From Nitrospirota bacterium (GTDB lineage: Bacteria; Nitrospirota; Nitrospiria; Nitrospirales; Nitrospiraceae), in the NCBI GenBank assembly GCA_016222925.1, contig JACRQB010000189.1, positions 1 through 26,734 of the forward strand: 26,734 bases of DNA, written 5' to 3'. Of this stretch, positions 1-7,062 are shown piece after piece. The position numbers were made by a program, and so were the translations under genes. The notes beneath the pieces were generated by a model that worked only from the letters and a program-made list of their open reading frames with translations, ran no database searches and had not been told where the DNA came from. The first letter of the stretch is position 1; each line of letters begins with the position of its first letter.

Positions 1-126
1 CATGGGATGCGAAGCGGAGATGCCACAGGCTTTCTCCTCCAGCAGGGATTCTCGAACGTGAAGAATTTGATCGGTGGAATCGATGCCTGGTCAATCCAAG
101 TTGATGGGAGCGTCCCTCGATACTGA
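1..126 (+). CDS. Rhodanese-like domain protein, C-terminal fragment
   Basis: Frame 1 is open from the first base to a TGA at 124-126 and encodes 41 residues. It begins HGMRSGDATGFLLQQGF and continues through NVKNLIGGIDAWS to a C-terminus ending VPRY. The HGMRS segment fits the part of a rhodanese active-site loop just after the catalytic cysteine, which would lie outside the window. The GGIDAW motif and the short tail are typical of single-domain rhodanese sulfurtransferases or the C-terminal rhodanese of a longer protein. Rhodaneses move sulfane sulfur through a cysteine persulfide. The 5' part is missing, so total length and any partner domain cannot be judged. The gene converges with the epimerase gene on the other strand. 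Confidence 0.8.
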   Translation, partial: HGMRSGDATGFLLQQGFSNVKNLIGGIDAWSIQVDGSVPRY

Positions 127-214
127 TAGGATAAGCTCTTTAACACACTGGCAATCGCGAGTCGGTAGGTTCGTCTGAGAGCGTCTAGTTGGCGCCTGGT
201 TCGTCCTGCCTGTC

Positions 215-234
215 AGCCTGTAGGCCGGCAGGCT
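215..234. terminator. GC-rich hairpin between convergent genes
   Basis: AGCCTG (215-220) and CAGGCT (229-234) form a 6-bp stem with an 8-nt loop; CCTGCC (205-210) and GGCAGG (227-232) are an alternative pairing. It lies at the convergence of the rhodanese and epimerase genes and overlaps the epimerase TAG stop. There is no T-run on either side, so a terminator role is only inferred from its position. Confidence 0.3.
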
Positions 235-1156
235 AGCGACTCTTCCCTTGGAAAAATTCTACCGTCTGCTTCAGCCCCTCGGCGAGGTCTACCTTGACCT
301 CCCACCCAAGTTCTTGTTTGATCCTTGATGGGTCAACCACGCTGCGAATCTGCTCGCCGGCGTTGGCTGGGCCATGCACTTCCTTGACGCTCGAAGCAGT
401 CAGGCCGGCGAGCATCCGGAACAACTCATTGACGGAGGTCTCAGCCCCGGTTCCGACGTTATACACTCCATGTGCATCCTGCCCCATGGCGGCCAGATTC
501 GCTTCGGCCACGTCGTCGACAAATACGAAATCGCGCGTTTGACGACCGTTTCCATGAATGATGGGCTGCTCGTTGTTCAACATCTTTTGAATGAAGATGG
601 CAATGACTCCTGCCTCTCCATCGGGATCTTGTCTCGGCCCATAGACGTTGGCATACCGGAGGCTGACGACTGGAATCCCGCTCACCCGTTGGAAATAGGA
701 CAAGTAATGTTCGCCGCACAGCTTACTGATGCCATAGGGTGAGAGTGGGTTGGTGGCGTGAGATTCAACTGCAGGAAACGTCGCCTGTTCACCATAGATC
801 GCTCCACCGGATGAGGAGAACACGACCTTTCGGCAACCATACCGAACCGCTTGCTGCAGCACGTTCATGGTGCCCAAGACATTGATCTGCGCATCGAACA
901 CCGGATCGGCTATCGAACGGGGGACATTGATCTGAGCCGCAAGGTGGAGAACAATATTGGGCCGTTCATTGCGAAACACCCGTTCAAGACGCCAGCTGGT
1001 AATGTCGGTCTTATAGAGACTCGCCGCACGATTGACATTCTTCCGCTTGCCGGTGGCCAGATTGTCGACGATGACAACTTGGTGCCCCTCTTCAACGAGT
1101 CGGTCCACCACATGAGACCCGATAAACCCTGCGCCGCCCGTTACGAGTACTTTCAT
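233..1156 (-). CDS. NAD-dependent epimerase/dehydratase (UDP-glucose 4-epimerase-like)
   Basis: This is an extended short-chain dehydrogenase/reductase of 307 aa, the usual length for sugar-nucleotide epimerases. The N-terminal Rossmann motif TGGAGFIGS (residues 6-14) binds NAD. SSSGGAIYG (114-122) carries the active-site serine region, and YGISK (141-145) supplies the catalytic Tyr141 and Lys145. Residues around RYANVYGPRQ are typical of GalE/WbpP-like enzymes. The family epimerises or dehydrates nucleotide sugars for cell-surface polysaccharides; the exact substrate cannot be read from sequence. The ATG start is well supported by AGGAGG a few bases upstream. It is the last gene of the long - strand run and follows tlyA by about 40 bp, so it may be co-transcribed. 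No glycosyltransferases are nearby to indicate a pathway. Confidence 0.9.
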   Translation of the reverse strand: MKVLVTGGAGFIGSHVVDRLVEEGHQVVIVDNLATGKRKNVNRAASLYKTDITSWRLERVFRNERPNIVLHLAAQINVPRSIADPVFDAQINVLGTMNVLQQAVRYGCRKVVFSSSGGAIYGEQATFPAVESHATNPLSPYGISKLCGEHYLSYFQRVSGIPVVSLRYANVYGPRQDPDGEAGVIAIFIQKMLNNEQPIIHGNGRQTRDFVFVDDVAEANLAAMGQDAHGVYNVGTGAETSVNELFRMLAGLTASSVKEVHGPANAGEQIRSVVDPSRIKQELGWEVKVDLAEGLKQTVEFFQGKSR

Positions 1157-1195
1157 TGGCCCTCCTGAATGAACGCTCAGCAGTTACGACAGACC

Positions 1196-1966
1196 TTACA
1201 TACCATGAATCGGGGTATCGTACTCAAAGATTGCTAATATTTCCTGGTTGCCTTTTTTCCCTTTGATCGGAGACGCGACGGTCCCCATGGTCTTCAGCCC
1301 CTTATCCGCCGCAAACTGGACGATTCTCTGAACAGCTTCCGCTCGCTGTGCGTCATCCCGCACGACGCCGCCCCGACCGACTTGGCCCTTGCCGACTTCA
1401 AACTGCGGTTTGATCAAGGCAATGACGCGGGCCGGAGCGCGGAGAAACGGCAGGATGGGCGGAAGCACCTTCGTCAATGAAATAAACGAGACATCGATGA
1501 CGACCAAATCAACCGGATCCGGGATGGCAGACGGAGGCAGATAGCGAATGTTGGTCCGCTCACTCAGCACGACGCGTGGGTCTTGTCGGAGCCGCCAATC
1601 GAATTGACCGTAGCCCACGTCAACCGCGTAGACCTTCGCAGCCCCTCGTTTGAGCAAACAGTCGGTGAACCCTCCCGTCGAGCACCCCACGTCGAGACAA
1701 ATCAATCCGTGCGGGGCGATCAAATAGGCGTCCAACGCTGCCTCCAGTTTTTCGCCCCCTCGACTGACGAACGGCTGGGTCTCGCCGATCATCTCGATGA
1801 CCGCATCGACGGGAATCACTCTGGACGGTTTGTCGATGATCGCTCCGTTACTTCGGACCTTTCCCGCAAGAATCATCCGGACCGCGGCGTCTCGACTCTG
1901 CGCCAATCCCCGAGCCGCCAACACATGGTCACAACGATCCCTATCACGTCGTCTGTTCATACCCAT
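1196..1966 (-). CDS. tlyA: TlyA-family rRNA 2'-O-methyltransferase / hemolysin-like protein
   Basis: A 256-aa protein with an N-terminal S4 RNA-binding domain (about residues 13-72, including VRSNGAIIDKPS and FVSRGGEKLEAAL) followed by an FtsJ/RrmJ-like SAM methyltransferase domain. The SAM-binding motif I is LDVGCSTGGFTD at 91-102. DLVVIDVSFISL and LIKPQFEVG hold the Asp and Lys expected for a 2'-O-ribose methyltransferase. TlyA proteins methylate cytidines in 16S and/or 23S rRNA and were historically named hemolysins. Length and domain order are normal. An ATG two codons downstream (1960) is an alternative start, and neither has a clear Shine-Dalgarno sequence. The gene lies downstream of xseB, a neighbourhood seen in many bacteria. 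Confidence 0.93.
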   Translation of the reverse strand: MGMNRRRDRDRCDHVLAARGLAQSRDAAVRMILAGKVRSNGAIIDKPSRVIPVDAVIEMIGETQPFVSRGGEKLEAALDAYLIAPHGLICLDVGCSTGGFTDCLLKRGAAKVYAVDVGYGQFDWRLRQDPRVVLSERTNIRYLPPSAIPDPVDLVVIDVSFISLTKVLPPILPFLRAPARVIALIKPQFEVGKGQVGRGGVVRDDAQRAEAVQRIVQFAADKGLKTMGTVASPIKGKKGNQEILAIFEYDTPIHGM

Positions 1967-2021
1967 GAGAATCGCAAAGGGGGAAAGATGAGAAACAAAC
2001 GATGCTCAGAAGAGTGGCCTG

Positions 2022-2285
2022 CTATGGGTCTTCAGCGGAACCCTGGATATCAATGTCATCAGAGGTGAAGGCGCGTAGTTGTTTTTTCCCATTCTTATCC
2101 TGAACGAGTACCTCGACTTTCCGTTCAGCCTCTTCCAATACTTTCAAACAATTCCTCGACAGCCGGATGCCCTCCTCGAAAATCTTCAACGATTCATCCA
2201 GGGGCAGATCTCCATTCTCCAATTCACCCACAATGGCTTCCAATCTGGCCATCGCTTGTTCGAACTTCACCCCAGCCACAACCAT
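2022..2285 (-). CDS. xseB: Exodeoxyribonuclease VII small subunit
   Basis: A small acidic helical protein of 87 aa. The XseB hallmark is FEQAMARLEAIVGELENGDL followed by LDESLKIFEEG. It is the small subunit of exonuclease VII, which binds several-fold to XseA and helps degrade single-stranded DNA to short oligonucleotides in the cytoplasm. It follows xseA by about 50 bp on the same strand, the standard arrangement. The first ATG (2285) lies only one base after a strong AAAGGAGA, which is too close. The in-frame GTG at 2277-2279 (residue 3) sits seven bases after GGAG and is the better start, giving 85 aa. Both starts are possible. The C-terminus (DDIDIQGSAEDP) is a short variable tail. Confidence 0.93.
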   Translation of the reverse strand: MVVAGVKFEQAMARLEAIVGELENGDLPLDESLKIFEEGIRLSRNCLKVLEEAERKVEVLVQDKNGKKQLRAFTSDDIDIQGSAEDP

Positions 2286-2293
2286 TCTCCTTT
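2286..2293 (-). promoter_or_regulatory. Shine-Dalgarno of xseB, favours the GTG start
   Basis: AAAGGAGA on the - strand. Its GGAG core is one base from the ATG at 2285 but seven bases from the in-frame GTG at 2279, which is close to optimal spacing and points to the GTG. Confidence 0.6.
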
Positions 2294-2336
2294 CACGCCA
2301 ACCCGCCGCCCATTATAACGAAGACCCAGCCGGCTT

Positions 2337-3719
2337 TTAAACTGACGGATCCACCCTAACCTCCTCCACGGCACATCGGATCTGACCCCTGGCGAGACGT
2401 GCCAGGATCTCCTCCCCGACGGAGACCTGTCCGGCATCGCGAATGATCTGGCCGCCAGGCATCGTCTCGAGGATCCCGTACCCCCGATCCAGAATCGCGA
2501 GCGGGCTCAGCCCGTTCAACCGGCCCCGATACGCATGGGTGTGCTGGGCCTTCCGTTCGAGGCTATGGCTCATGGCAGCGATCACACGCGATCGCAACTG
2601 TGGAACGACCAGCAAATCCCGACGCACATGGAGCGCCGGACTCTTCGATCGTAGCGCTTGCGTCCATGATTGCGCATTCACCATTGCTTGCTTGAGATGG
2701 GCGCGGACTGCTTCTCGCATGCCTGCCACTACGCCATCCACCCGCTGAGCTTCCTTGAGAATTCTAAACCGGATGTTGCCCATATGGGCAAGCAGAAGAT
2801 CAAGTCGCTGCTGCTGCGCCAGGCATCGTGAGCTCATGGCTTGCTGACAGCGAGCGGTGAGCATGCCCAGCCGCTCAACGATCTCGGTCAACACCGGGGC
2901 AACAAGTTCGGCGGCAGCGGACGGGGTCGCAGCCCGTACGTCCGCCGCAAAGTCGGCCAGTGTCACATCCGTCTCATGCCCCACGGCCGATACGATGGGG
3001 ACCCGTGACGCAGCGATGGCCCGCACGACGGTTTCTTCGTTGAAACTCCACAGATCTTCCGATGAGCCACCACCCCGCCCCACGATGATGACGTCGACAA
3101 CTCCGAGCCGATTCAACGCCTGAATGGCGGCTGCAATCTGTTCAGCCGATCCGGCCCCCTGCACCGGTACGGGCGCGATGATGATACTCAAGATAGGACA
3201 GCGACGGTGCAACACGGTGATCAGATCTCGAACCGCCGCCCCGGTCGGTGAGGTCACGATTCCAACCGTCCGAGGGAATGCGGGCAACGATTGTTTGCCC
3301 TCCACATTGAAGAGCCCCTCGGCCTCCAGGCGACGTTTGAGTTGCTCAAACGCCAACTGAAGAGCGCCTCGCCCCTTGGGTTCGAGATGATCAAGTATGA
3401 CCTGGTACTCTCCACGAGGCTCGTAGACGGAGAGTCGCCCTTTCGCGACGACATGAAGCCCCTCCTCCAGGCCGAACCGCAACCGAACGGCCGCCGAACG
3501 GAAGATCACCGCCCGAATCTGACTCGTCTGGTCCTTGAGGGTGCAGTAGAGATGCCCGGACCCTGGTGCGCGCAGGTTCGAAATTTCCCCTTCAAGCCAC
3601 ACCTCGGCAAAGTCCGTTTCGAGGGAGGCCCGAACCATGGCCGTCAGTTCCGAGACGGTGAGAACTTGTCTCGATGTCAGCTCGGACGCAAAAAGGGGCG
3701 GGCGAGAGTACGTAGTCGT
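2337..3719 (-). CDS. xseA: Exodeoxyribonuclease VII large subunit
   Basis: The catalytic large subunit of exonuclease VII. The N-terminus (LTVSELTAMVRASLETDF, then VWLEGEISNLR and GHLYCTLKD) is the OB-fold that binds single-stranded DNA. The core contains VGIVTSPTGAAVRDL, GRGGGSSEDLWSFNEE and SAVGHETDVTLADFAADVRA, all XseA hallmarks. A helical C-terminal region follows. The open frame runs upstream to an ATG at 3971, but that extension crosses a palindromic repeat and overlaps ymdB by about 100 bp, so I reject it. A strong AAAGGAG (3727-3733) sits seven bases before an ACG codon at 3717-3719. Starting there gives 460 aa, close to the family norm, so ACG may be the initiator. The alternatives are a TTG inside the repeat (3773) and an ATG at 3638 that would trim the OB-fold. 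Product certain, start uncertain. Confidence 0.93.
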   Translation of the reverse strand, partial: TTTYSRPPLFASELTSRQVLTVSELTAMVRASLETDFAEVWLEGEISNLRAPGSGHLYCTLKDQTSQIRAVIFRSAAVRLRFGLEEGLHVVAKGRLSVYEPRGEYQVILDHLEPKGRGALQLAFEQLKRRLEAEGLFNVEGKQSLPAFPRTVGIVTSPTGAAVRDLITVLHRRCPILSIIIAPVPVQGAGSAEQIAAAIQALNRLGVVDVIIVGRGGGSSEDLWSFNEETVVRAIAASRVPIVSAVGHETDVTLADFAADVRAATPSAAAELVAPVLTEIVERLGMLTARCQQAMSSRCLAQQQRLDLLLAHMGNIRFRILKEAQRVDGVVAGMREAVRAHLKQAMVNAQSWTQALRSKSPALHVRRDLLVVPQLRSRVIAAMSHSLERKAQHTHAYRGRLNGLSPLAILDRGYGILETMPGGQIIRDAGQVSVGEEILARLARGQIRCAVEEVRVDPSV

Positions 3720-3726
3720 GAGTCCT

Positions 3727-3733
3727 CTCCTTT
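3727..3733 (-). promoter_or_regulatory. Shine-Dalgarno of xseA in front of an ACG codon
   Basis: AAAGGAG on the - strand, with seven bases (AGGACTC) before ACG at 3717-3719 and no ATG, GTG or TTG at the expected distance. It lies just outside the repeat that ends at 3745. Together these suggest initiation at ACG or a mutated ATG. Confidence 0.5.
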
Positions 3734-3744
3734 GAAGCTCGCCG

Positions 3745-3868
3745 GCAGGCTGTTCACAAAGTCTGTCCAGCAAGGCCGCAGCAAGCGAAAGACCGAAGCG
3801 TACGCGGTTGGTACGTTGGGCCTTGAGCGGTGCGAGAACGCCGCGGGCGGACTTTTTCAACAGCCTGC
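3745..3868. repeat. 124-bp palindromic (MITE/REP-like) repeat element
   Basis: The two ends are imperfect inverted repeats of about 24 bp. The left end reads GCAGGCTGTTCACAAAGTC (from 3745). The right end, read on the other strand from 3868, is GCAGGCTGTTGAAAAAGTC. The first ten bases are identical. A second inverted pair, CGTAC (3799-3803) and GTACG (3811-3815), lies at the midpoint, so the whole element is symmetric about position 3807. It fills the ymdB-xseA gap, its outermost base is part of the ymdB stop codon, and it encodes no transposase. I recall similar elements ending in GCAGGCTGTT...AAAGTC as dispersed repeats in Nitrospira genomes, but the copy number cannot be checked here. Confidence 0.7.
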
Positions 3869-4647
3869 TAATCGATGCTGCGGATGCGTTCAAACGCGAT
3901 GACCTTGCCCAGGCGGGGATCGAGCTCAAGCAGAACCGCACAAAATACGGACGGTCCTGATGCGACTTCAAACCGCCTCGGCATCGCGGTTAAAAACTTT
4001 TCGATCGCCAATTCTTTCTTGACGCCGATCACCGAATGGAGCGGTCCCGTCATACCGATATCCGTGATGTACGCCGTGCCCTTCGGAAGGATTTGTTCAT
4101 CGGCAGTCTGCACGTGCGTATGCGTACCGACGACAGCGACCACCTCCCCATCCAGAAAATGCCCCATGGCCATCTTTTCAGACGTGGCTTCCGCATGCAT
4201 CTCGACGATGATCGCGGACGTCTCCCGCTTCAACCGTGACAACTCGCGTTTAGCCGTTTGAAACGGGCAATCGATCGTCGGCATATACACCCGACCCATC
4301 AGCTGTAAGATGGCCAGCCGCTCACCGCCTGCGGTCTCGATGACGACGCTCCCATTTCCAGGGACGCCCGCCGGATAATTCGCCGGCCGTAACAAGCGAG
4401 GCTCACGAGCAAAATAATCGATCGCCTCTTTCTTATCCCAGGCATGATTTCCGGTGGTGATTACCGAGATGCCGGTGTCGAACAGTTCCTCGGCCAACTC
4501 CGGCGTCACCCCGAAGCCTCCTGCCAGATTTTCACCGTTGGCGATGACCGCATCAATACGATGCTGCGCGACCAGTCGAGGCACCGCCCGAGCGACAGCC
4601 CGACGGCCCGGCTCCCCCATGATGTCCCCGAGACAGAGGACCTTCAT
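3868..4647 (-). CDS. ymdB: YmdB-family metallophosphoesterase
   Basis: A 259-aa protein of the YmdB/TIGR00282 calcineurin-like phosphoesterase family. The dinuclear-metal ligand motifs appear in order: GD (7-8), NGEN (37-40), GNHAWD (66-71), EMHAEATSEK around 149-158 and GTHTHVQTAD (174-183). Members hydrolyse 2',3'-cyclic nucleotide monophosphates and affect biofilm and sporulation decisions in Bacillus. The role here is not established. The ATG overlaps the rny TGA by four bases (ATGA), so the two are translationally coupled; rny-ymdB adjacency is widely conserved. The TAG stop sits exactly at the edge of the palindromic repeat downstream. Length is normal and no motif is missing. Confidence 0.93.
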   Translation of the reverse strand: MKVLCLGDIMGEPGRRAVARAVPRLVAQHRIDAVIANGENLAGGFGVTPELAEELFDTGISVITTGNHAWDKKEAIDYFAREPRLLRPANYPAGVPGNGSVVIETAGGERLAILQLMGRVYMPTIDCPFQTAKRELSRLKRETSAIIVEMHAEATSEKMAMGHFLDGEVVAVVGTHTHVQTADEQILPKGTAYITDIGMTGPLHSVIGVKKELAIEKFLTAMPRRFEVASGPSVFCAVLLELDPRLGKVIAFERIRSID

Positions 4648-6260
4648 TTGGCGTATTCCACGTATCGGCTTTCTCGAATGACGGTGACCTTGATCTGTCC
4701 CGGATAGGTCAACTCCTGCTCGATCTTCTTTGCCAGTTCACGAGACAGCTGAAACGACTCGGCATCGGTGATGTCCTCTTGCCTCACAATGACGCGAATT
4801 TCACGTCCCGCTTGGATCGCATAGGCTTTCTGCACGCCTTTATGCCCGGTCGCGAGCGATTCCAGCTTTTCCAACCGCTTCACATAAGACTCCAGCGCTT
4901 CCCGCCGCGCGCCAGGACGCGCCGCCGACAACGCTTCAGCCGCCGCGACCAACACACTCTCCGGACAAATCGGCTCGACCTGCTCGTGATGCGCGGCAAT
5001 CGCGTTGACGATCTTTGGAGATTCGCCGTACTTCTTGGCGATCTCGGCCCCCAGCATGGCATGCGGCCCCTCTTCTTCGTGGCTCACCGCCTTGCCGATG
5101 TCATGGAGCAAGGCGCCGCGCCGAGCCAGTCGAACATCGAGACCCAATTCCGACGCCATGATGCCGCAAATGTACGAGGCCTCACGGGCATGATAGAGGT
5201 TATTTTGCCCATAGCTCGTGCGATACTTGAGACGCCCCAAGACCTTGATCAACTCAGGATGAAAGTCTGAAAGCCCCAGTTCGAAAATAATTTTCTCTGC
5301 TTCTTCATACATCAGCTTGTCGATATCGACCTTGACCTTTTCGACGATCTCCTCGATGCGTGTGGGATGGATGCGCCCATCGTGCATCAGGCGCTCCAGC
5401 GACACCTTGGCAATCTCGCGCCGCAATGGATCGAATCCAGAGATAATCACGGCCTCAGGGGTTTCGTCGATGATCAGATCAATGCCTGTCGCCGCTTCAA
5501 GCGCACGGATATTGCGCCCTTCCCGACCGATGATTCGACCTTTCATAGCATCGTTGGCGATGGGAACCACCGAGATCGTGGATTCCGCGACATAGTCACG
5601 AACGACGCGTTGAATCGAGCTGGTGATGATTTCCCGCGCCTCACGTTCAGCGTTCTCACGGGCCTCCTCGATCGTTCGCTTGGCAAGGCCTACGGCATCG
5701 AGCCTCGCTTGCGATTCCATTTCGAGGATCAATTGTTTTTTGGCTTCATCGGCCGTCATCCCGGCGACTCGTTCCAGCGCGTCTCGATGTTCGCGTTCAG
5801 CCTTGGCGCAAGCAGACTCTTTGGCCGCCAGCCCCTCTTCTCGTTTCGCGAAATCCACCTCGCGCTTGCGTGACTCATTTTCTCTCTTTTCAAGGGCAGC
5901 AACCTTTCCGTCAAGCCCTCCTTCTCGTTGGATCAGACGCTTCTCCACGGTCGAGAGTTCAGCCAGTTTGGTTTTCTGCTCTTGCTCGAATTCGGACTTT
6001 GCCTTAAAGACCAGATCCTTGGCTTCAAACCTGGCTTCTTTGACAACAGTCTCGGCCTCTCGTTGTGCGTTCTGCACAACCTGCTTAGCCAGGTCTTCCG
6101 CCTCAGCCTGCTTGGCGCCCATCATCCGTCGTCGCAGAAAATCAAATATCCCAGCACCAACCACGGCCCCGAAGATCACCGAAAGGATAATGTACACAAC
6201 AGTTGCAGTAGAAATGGGAGTCACCCCCTTCTTGAAAACAATCAGACCCGATGAGCTCAA
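4644..6260 (-). CDS. rny: Ribonuclease Y
   Basis: A membrane-anchored endoribonuclease of about 538 aa that starts bulk mRNA decay. Domains in order: one N-terminal transmembrane helix (VVYIILSVIFGAVVGAGIF, about 21-39), a long charged coiled coil (about 50-220), a KH RNA-binding domain with GRIIGREGRN (241-250), and an HD phosphohydrolase domain with metal-binding His386-Asp387 in GALLHDIGKAV. The C-terminal motif GREIRVIVRQ is also typical. The listed start is a TTG with weak ribosome-binding support. A GTG at 6222-6224 follows AAGAAGG very closely, and an ATT codon three codons later sits at better spacing, right before the conserved STATVVYIIL segment. The product is certain, the exact start is not. 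It is followed by ymdB with a 4-bp overlap. Confidence 0.95.
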   Translation of the reverse strand: MSSSGLIVFKKGVTPISTATVVYIILSVIFGAVVGAGIFDFLRRRMMGAKQAEAEDLAKQVVQNAQREAETVVKEARFEAKDLVFKAKSEFEQEQKTKLAELSTVEKRLIQREGGLDGKVAALEKRENESRKREVDFAKREEGLAAKESACAKAEREHRDALERVAGMTADEAKKQLILEMESQARLDAVGLAKRTIEEARENAEREAREIITSSIQRVVRDYVAESTISVVPIANDAMKGRIIGREGRNIRALEAATGIDLIIDETPEAVIISGFDPLRREIAKVSLERLMHDGRIHPTRIEEIVEKVKVDIDKLMYEEAEKIIFELGLSDFHPELIKVLGRLKYRTSYGQNNLYHAREASYICGIMASELGLDVRLARRGALLHDIGKAVSHEEEGPHAMLGAEIAKKYGESPKIVNAIAAHHEQVEPICPESVLVAAAEALSAARPGARREALESYVKRLEKLESLATGHKGVQKAYAIQAGREIRVIVRQEDITDAESFQLSRELAKKIEQELTYPGQIKVTVIRESRYVEYAK

Positions 6261-6765
6261 CCTAGCGCGGACACCCCGCCACAGGCCGAGCAGAATAGAC
6301 GCGAATCACGCTGTGAGGTGAAGAGTAGAAGGGCCTTAGGAAACCGCGAGTCGTCTCGCCTGGAACCGCAAGAGATTGTCAGGATACGATGCCATACTCA
6401 GGAAGTTTCTCTGTCTGCCCTTCCTTAGCCGTCTGTTTCCAGACATCAGCCATTGGAGAGAGTCAGCTATCGAAACAGGCATATAGGGTAGATACTCGTT
6501 CCGCCCGGCAGGTATACGCCGGATCGCTTCAATTTCAGAAACTGGCCGCTGGGCGCCCATTTGACGTTGCCCGCCCACGACCCGTACCATGAGCATCCAC
6601 CGAATGAACACTTCGTATCCCATCAAGTAAACGTTCTCTGTGGTTTTCTTAGCGCTCGTTTCCAGGAGATCAACAATCGATGATTGTTACCCTTCTTTCC
6701 TCATCCGCACACTCACTTATCTACACGATAACAAAGGGACTCTTTGAAAGCAAGGCGAATCTCCG
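6261..6765 (-). other. 505-bp gap between zapA and rny
   Basis: No convincing protein gene lies here. A 96-codon frame at 6336-6626 on the - strand shows no domain and coincides with predicted RNA pairing. The gap holds a structured-RNA candidate (6364-6645), a perfect 7-bp hairpin AACAATC-ATC-GATTGTT near 6670-6690, a hairpin GCGAG-ACGA-CTCGC (6346-6359) downstream of the candidate, and the leader of rny. Confidence 0.6.
6364..6645 (-). ncRNA. Candidate structured RNA, possibly 6S RNA (SsrS)
   Basis: Read on the - strand, the two ends can form a long interrupted closing stem. AACC (6645-6642) pairs with GGTT (6367-6364), AGAGA (6639-6635) with TCTCT (6375-6371), TTG (6626-6624) with CAA (6378-6376), and GGGATACGA with TCGTATCC plus a wobble. 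All are in collinear order, enclosing about 240 nt. Inside are GTCTG-GAAA-CAGAC with a GNRA-type tetraloop and CCGGC/GCCGG. A weak promoter (TTGATC, 16 bp, TAAGAA; 6673-6646) points to a start near the stem. 6S RNA is next to zapA in many bacteria, which is the only reason for the name. The span is longer than usual for 6S, and each pairing alone could be chance. Confidence 0.35.
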
Positions 6766-7062
6766 CTATCGAAAGAGCGATGTCGGCATCTGCTCATCGA
6801 TCGATTCCATCAACGTCACCATCCGCCGTTCGACATCAGCTTCCCCTTGGACCCGTTTTTTCTCGGACTCAAACAGCTGATGAGCAAGGTTGATCGCCGT
6901 CAGCACCGCTAACTTCGATGGGGTCGTCGTCTTCATCCCTTCCGCCAGATGTTTCATATGATCGTCGACAAAATTGGCCAGCCGCCGGACATAGGCATCA
7001 TCGCCACCTCCCGTGATCGCGTACCGTTGACCATAAATTTCAACGTCAATGGTCTTAGTCAA
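6766..7062 (-). CDS. zapA: Cell division protein ZapA
   Basis: A small protein of about 98 aa that promotes FtsZ protofilament bundling at the division ring. The N-terminal domain (TKTIDVEIYGQRYAI) and the helical region (YVRRLANFVDDHM, then AVLTAINLAHQLFE) match ZapA, followed by a short coiled coil. The open frame extends further upstream, but a strong AAGGAGG (7069-7075) with six-base spacing selects the TTG at 7060-7062. That start removes a run of residues that merely re-reads the end of the upstream gene. The gene then overlaps the transglycosylase stop by eight bases, indicating translational coupling. The neighbourhood of zapA with a cell-wall hydrolase suits a division role. Confidence 0.9.
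   Translation of the reverse strand: MTKTIDVEIYGQRYAITGGGDDAYVRRLANFVDDHMKHLAEGMKTTTPSKLAVLTAINLAHQLFESEKKRVQGEADVERRMVTLMESIDEQMPTSLFR

Noticed and set aside
3291..3902. 203-codon + strand frame antisense to xseA
   Set aside because: Shadow frame that crosses the palindromic repeat. It has no ribosome site or recognisable domain.
3720..3971. N-terminal extension of XseA to the ATG at 3971
   Set aside because: It reads through a palindromic repeat and overlaps ymdB by about 100 bp. The residues do not resemble XseA, and a ribosome site lies at 3727-3733.
5623..6321. 232-codon + strand frame over rny
   Set aside because: Serine- and arginine-rich shadow of the coiled-coil codons of rny, with no independent support.
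6336..6626. 96-codon frame on the - strand between zapA and rny
   Set aside because: No domain, no clear ribosome site and full overlap with the RNA pairing candidate. More likely a chance frame.
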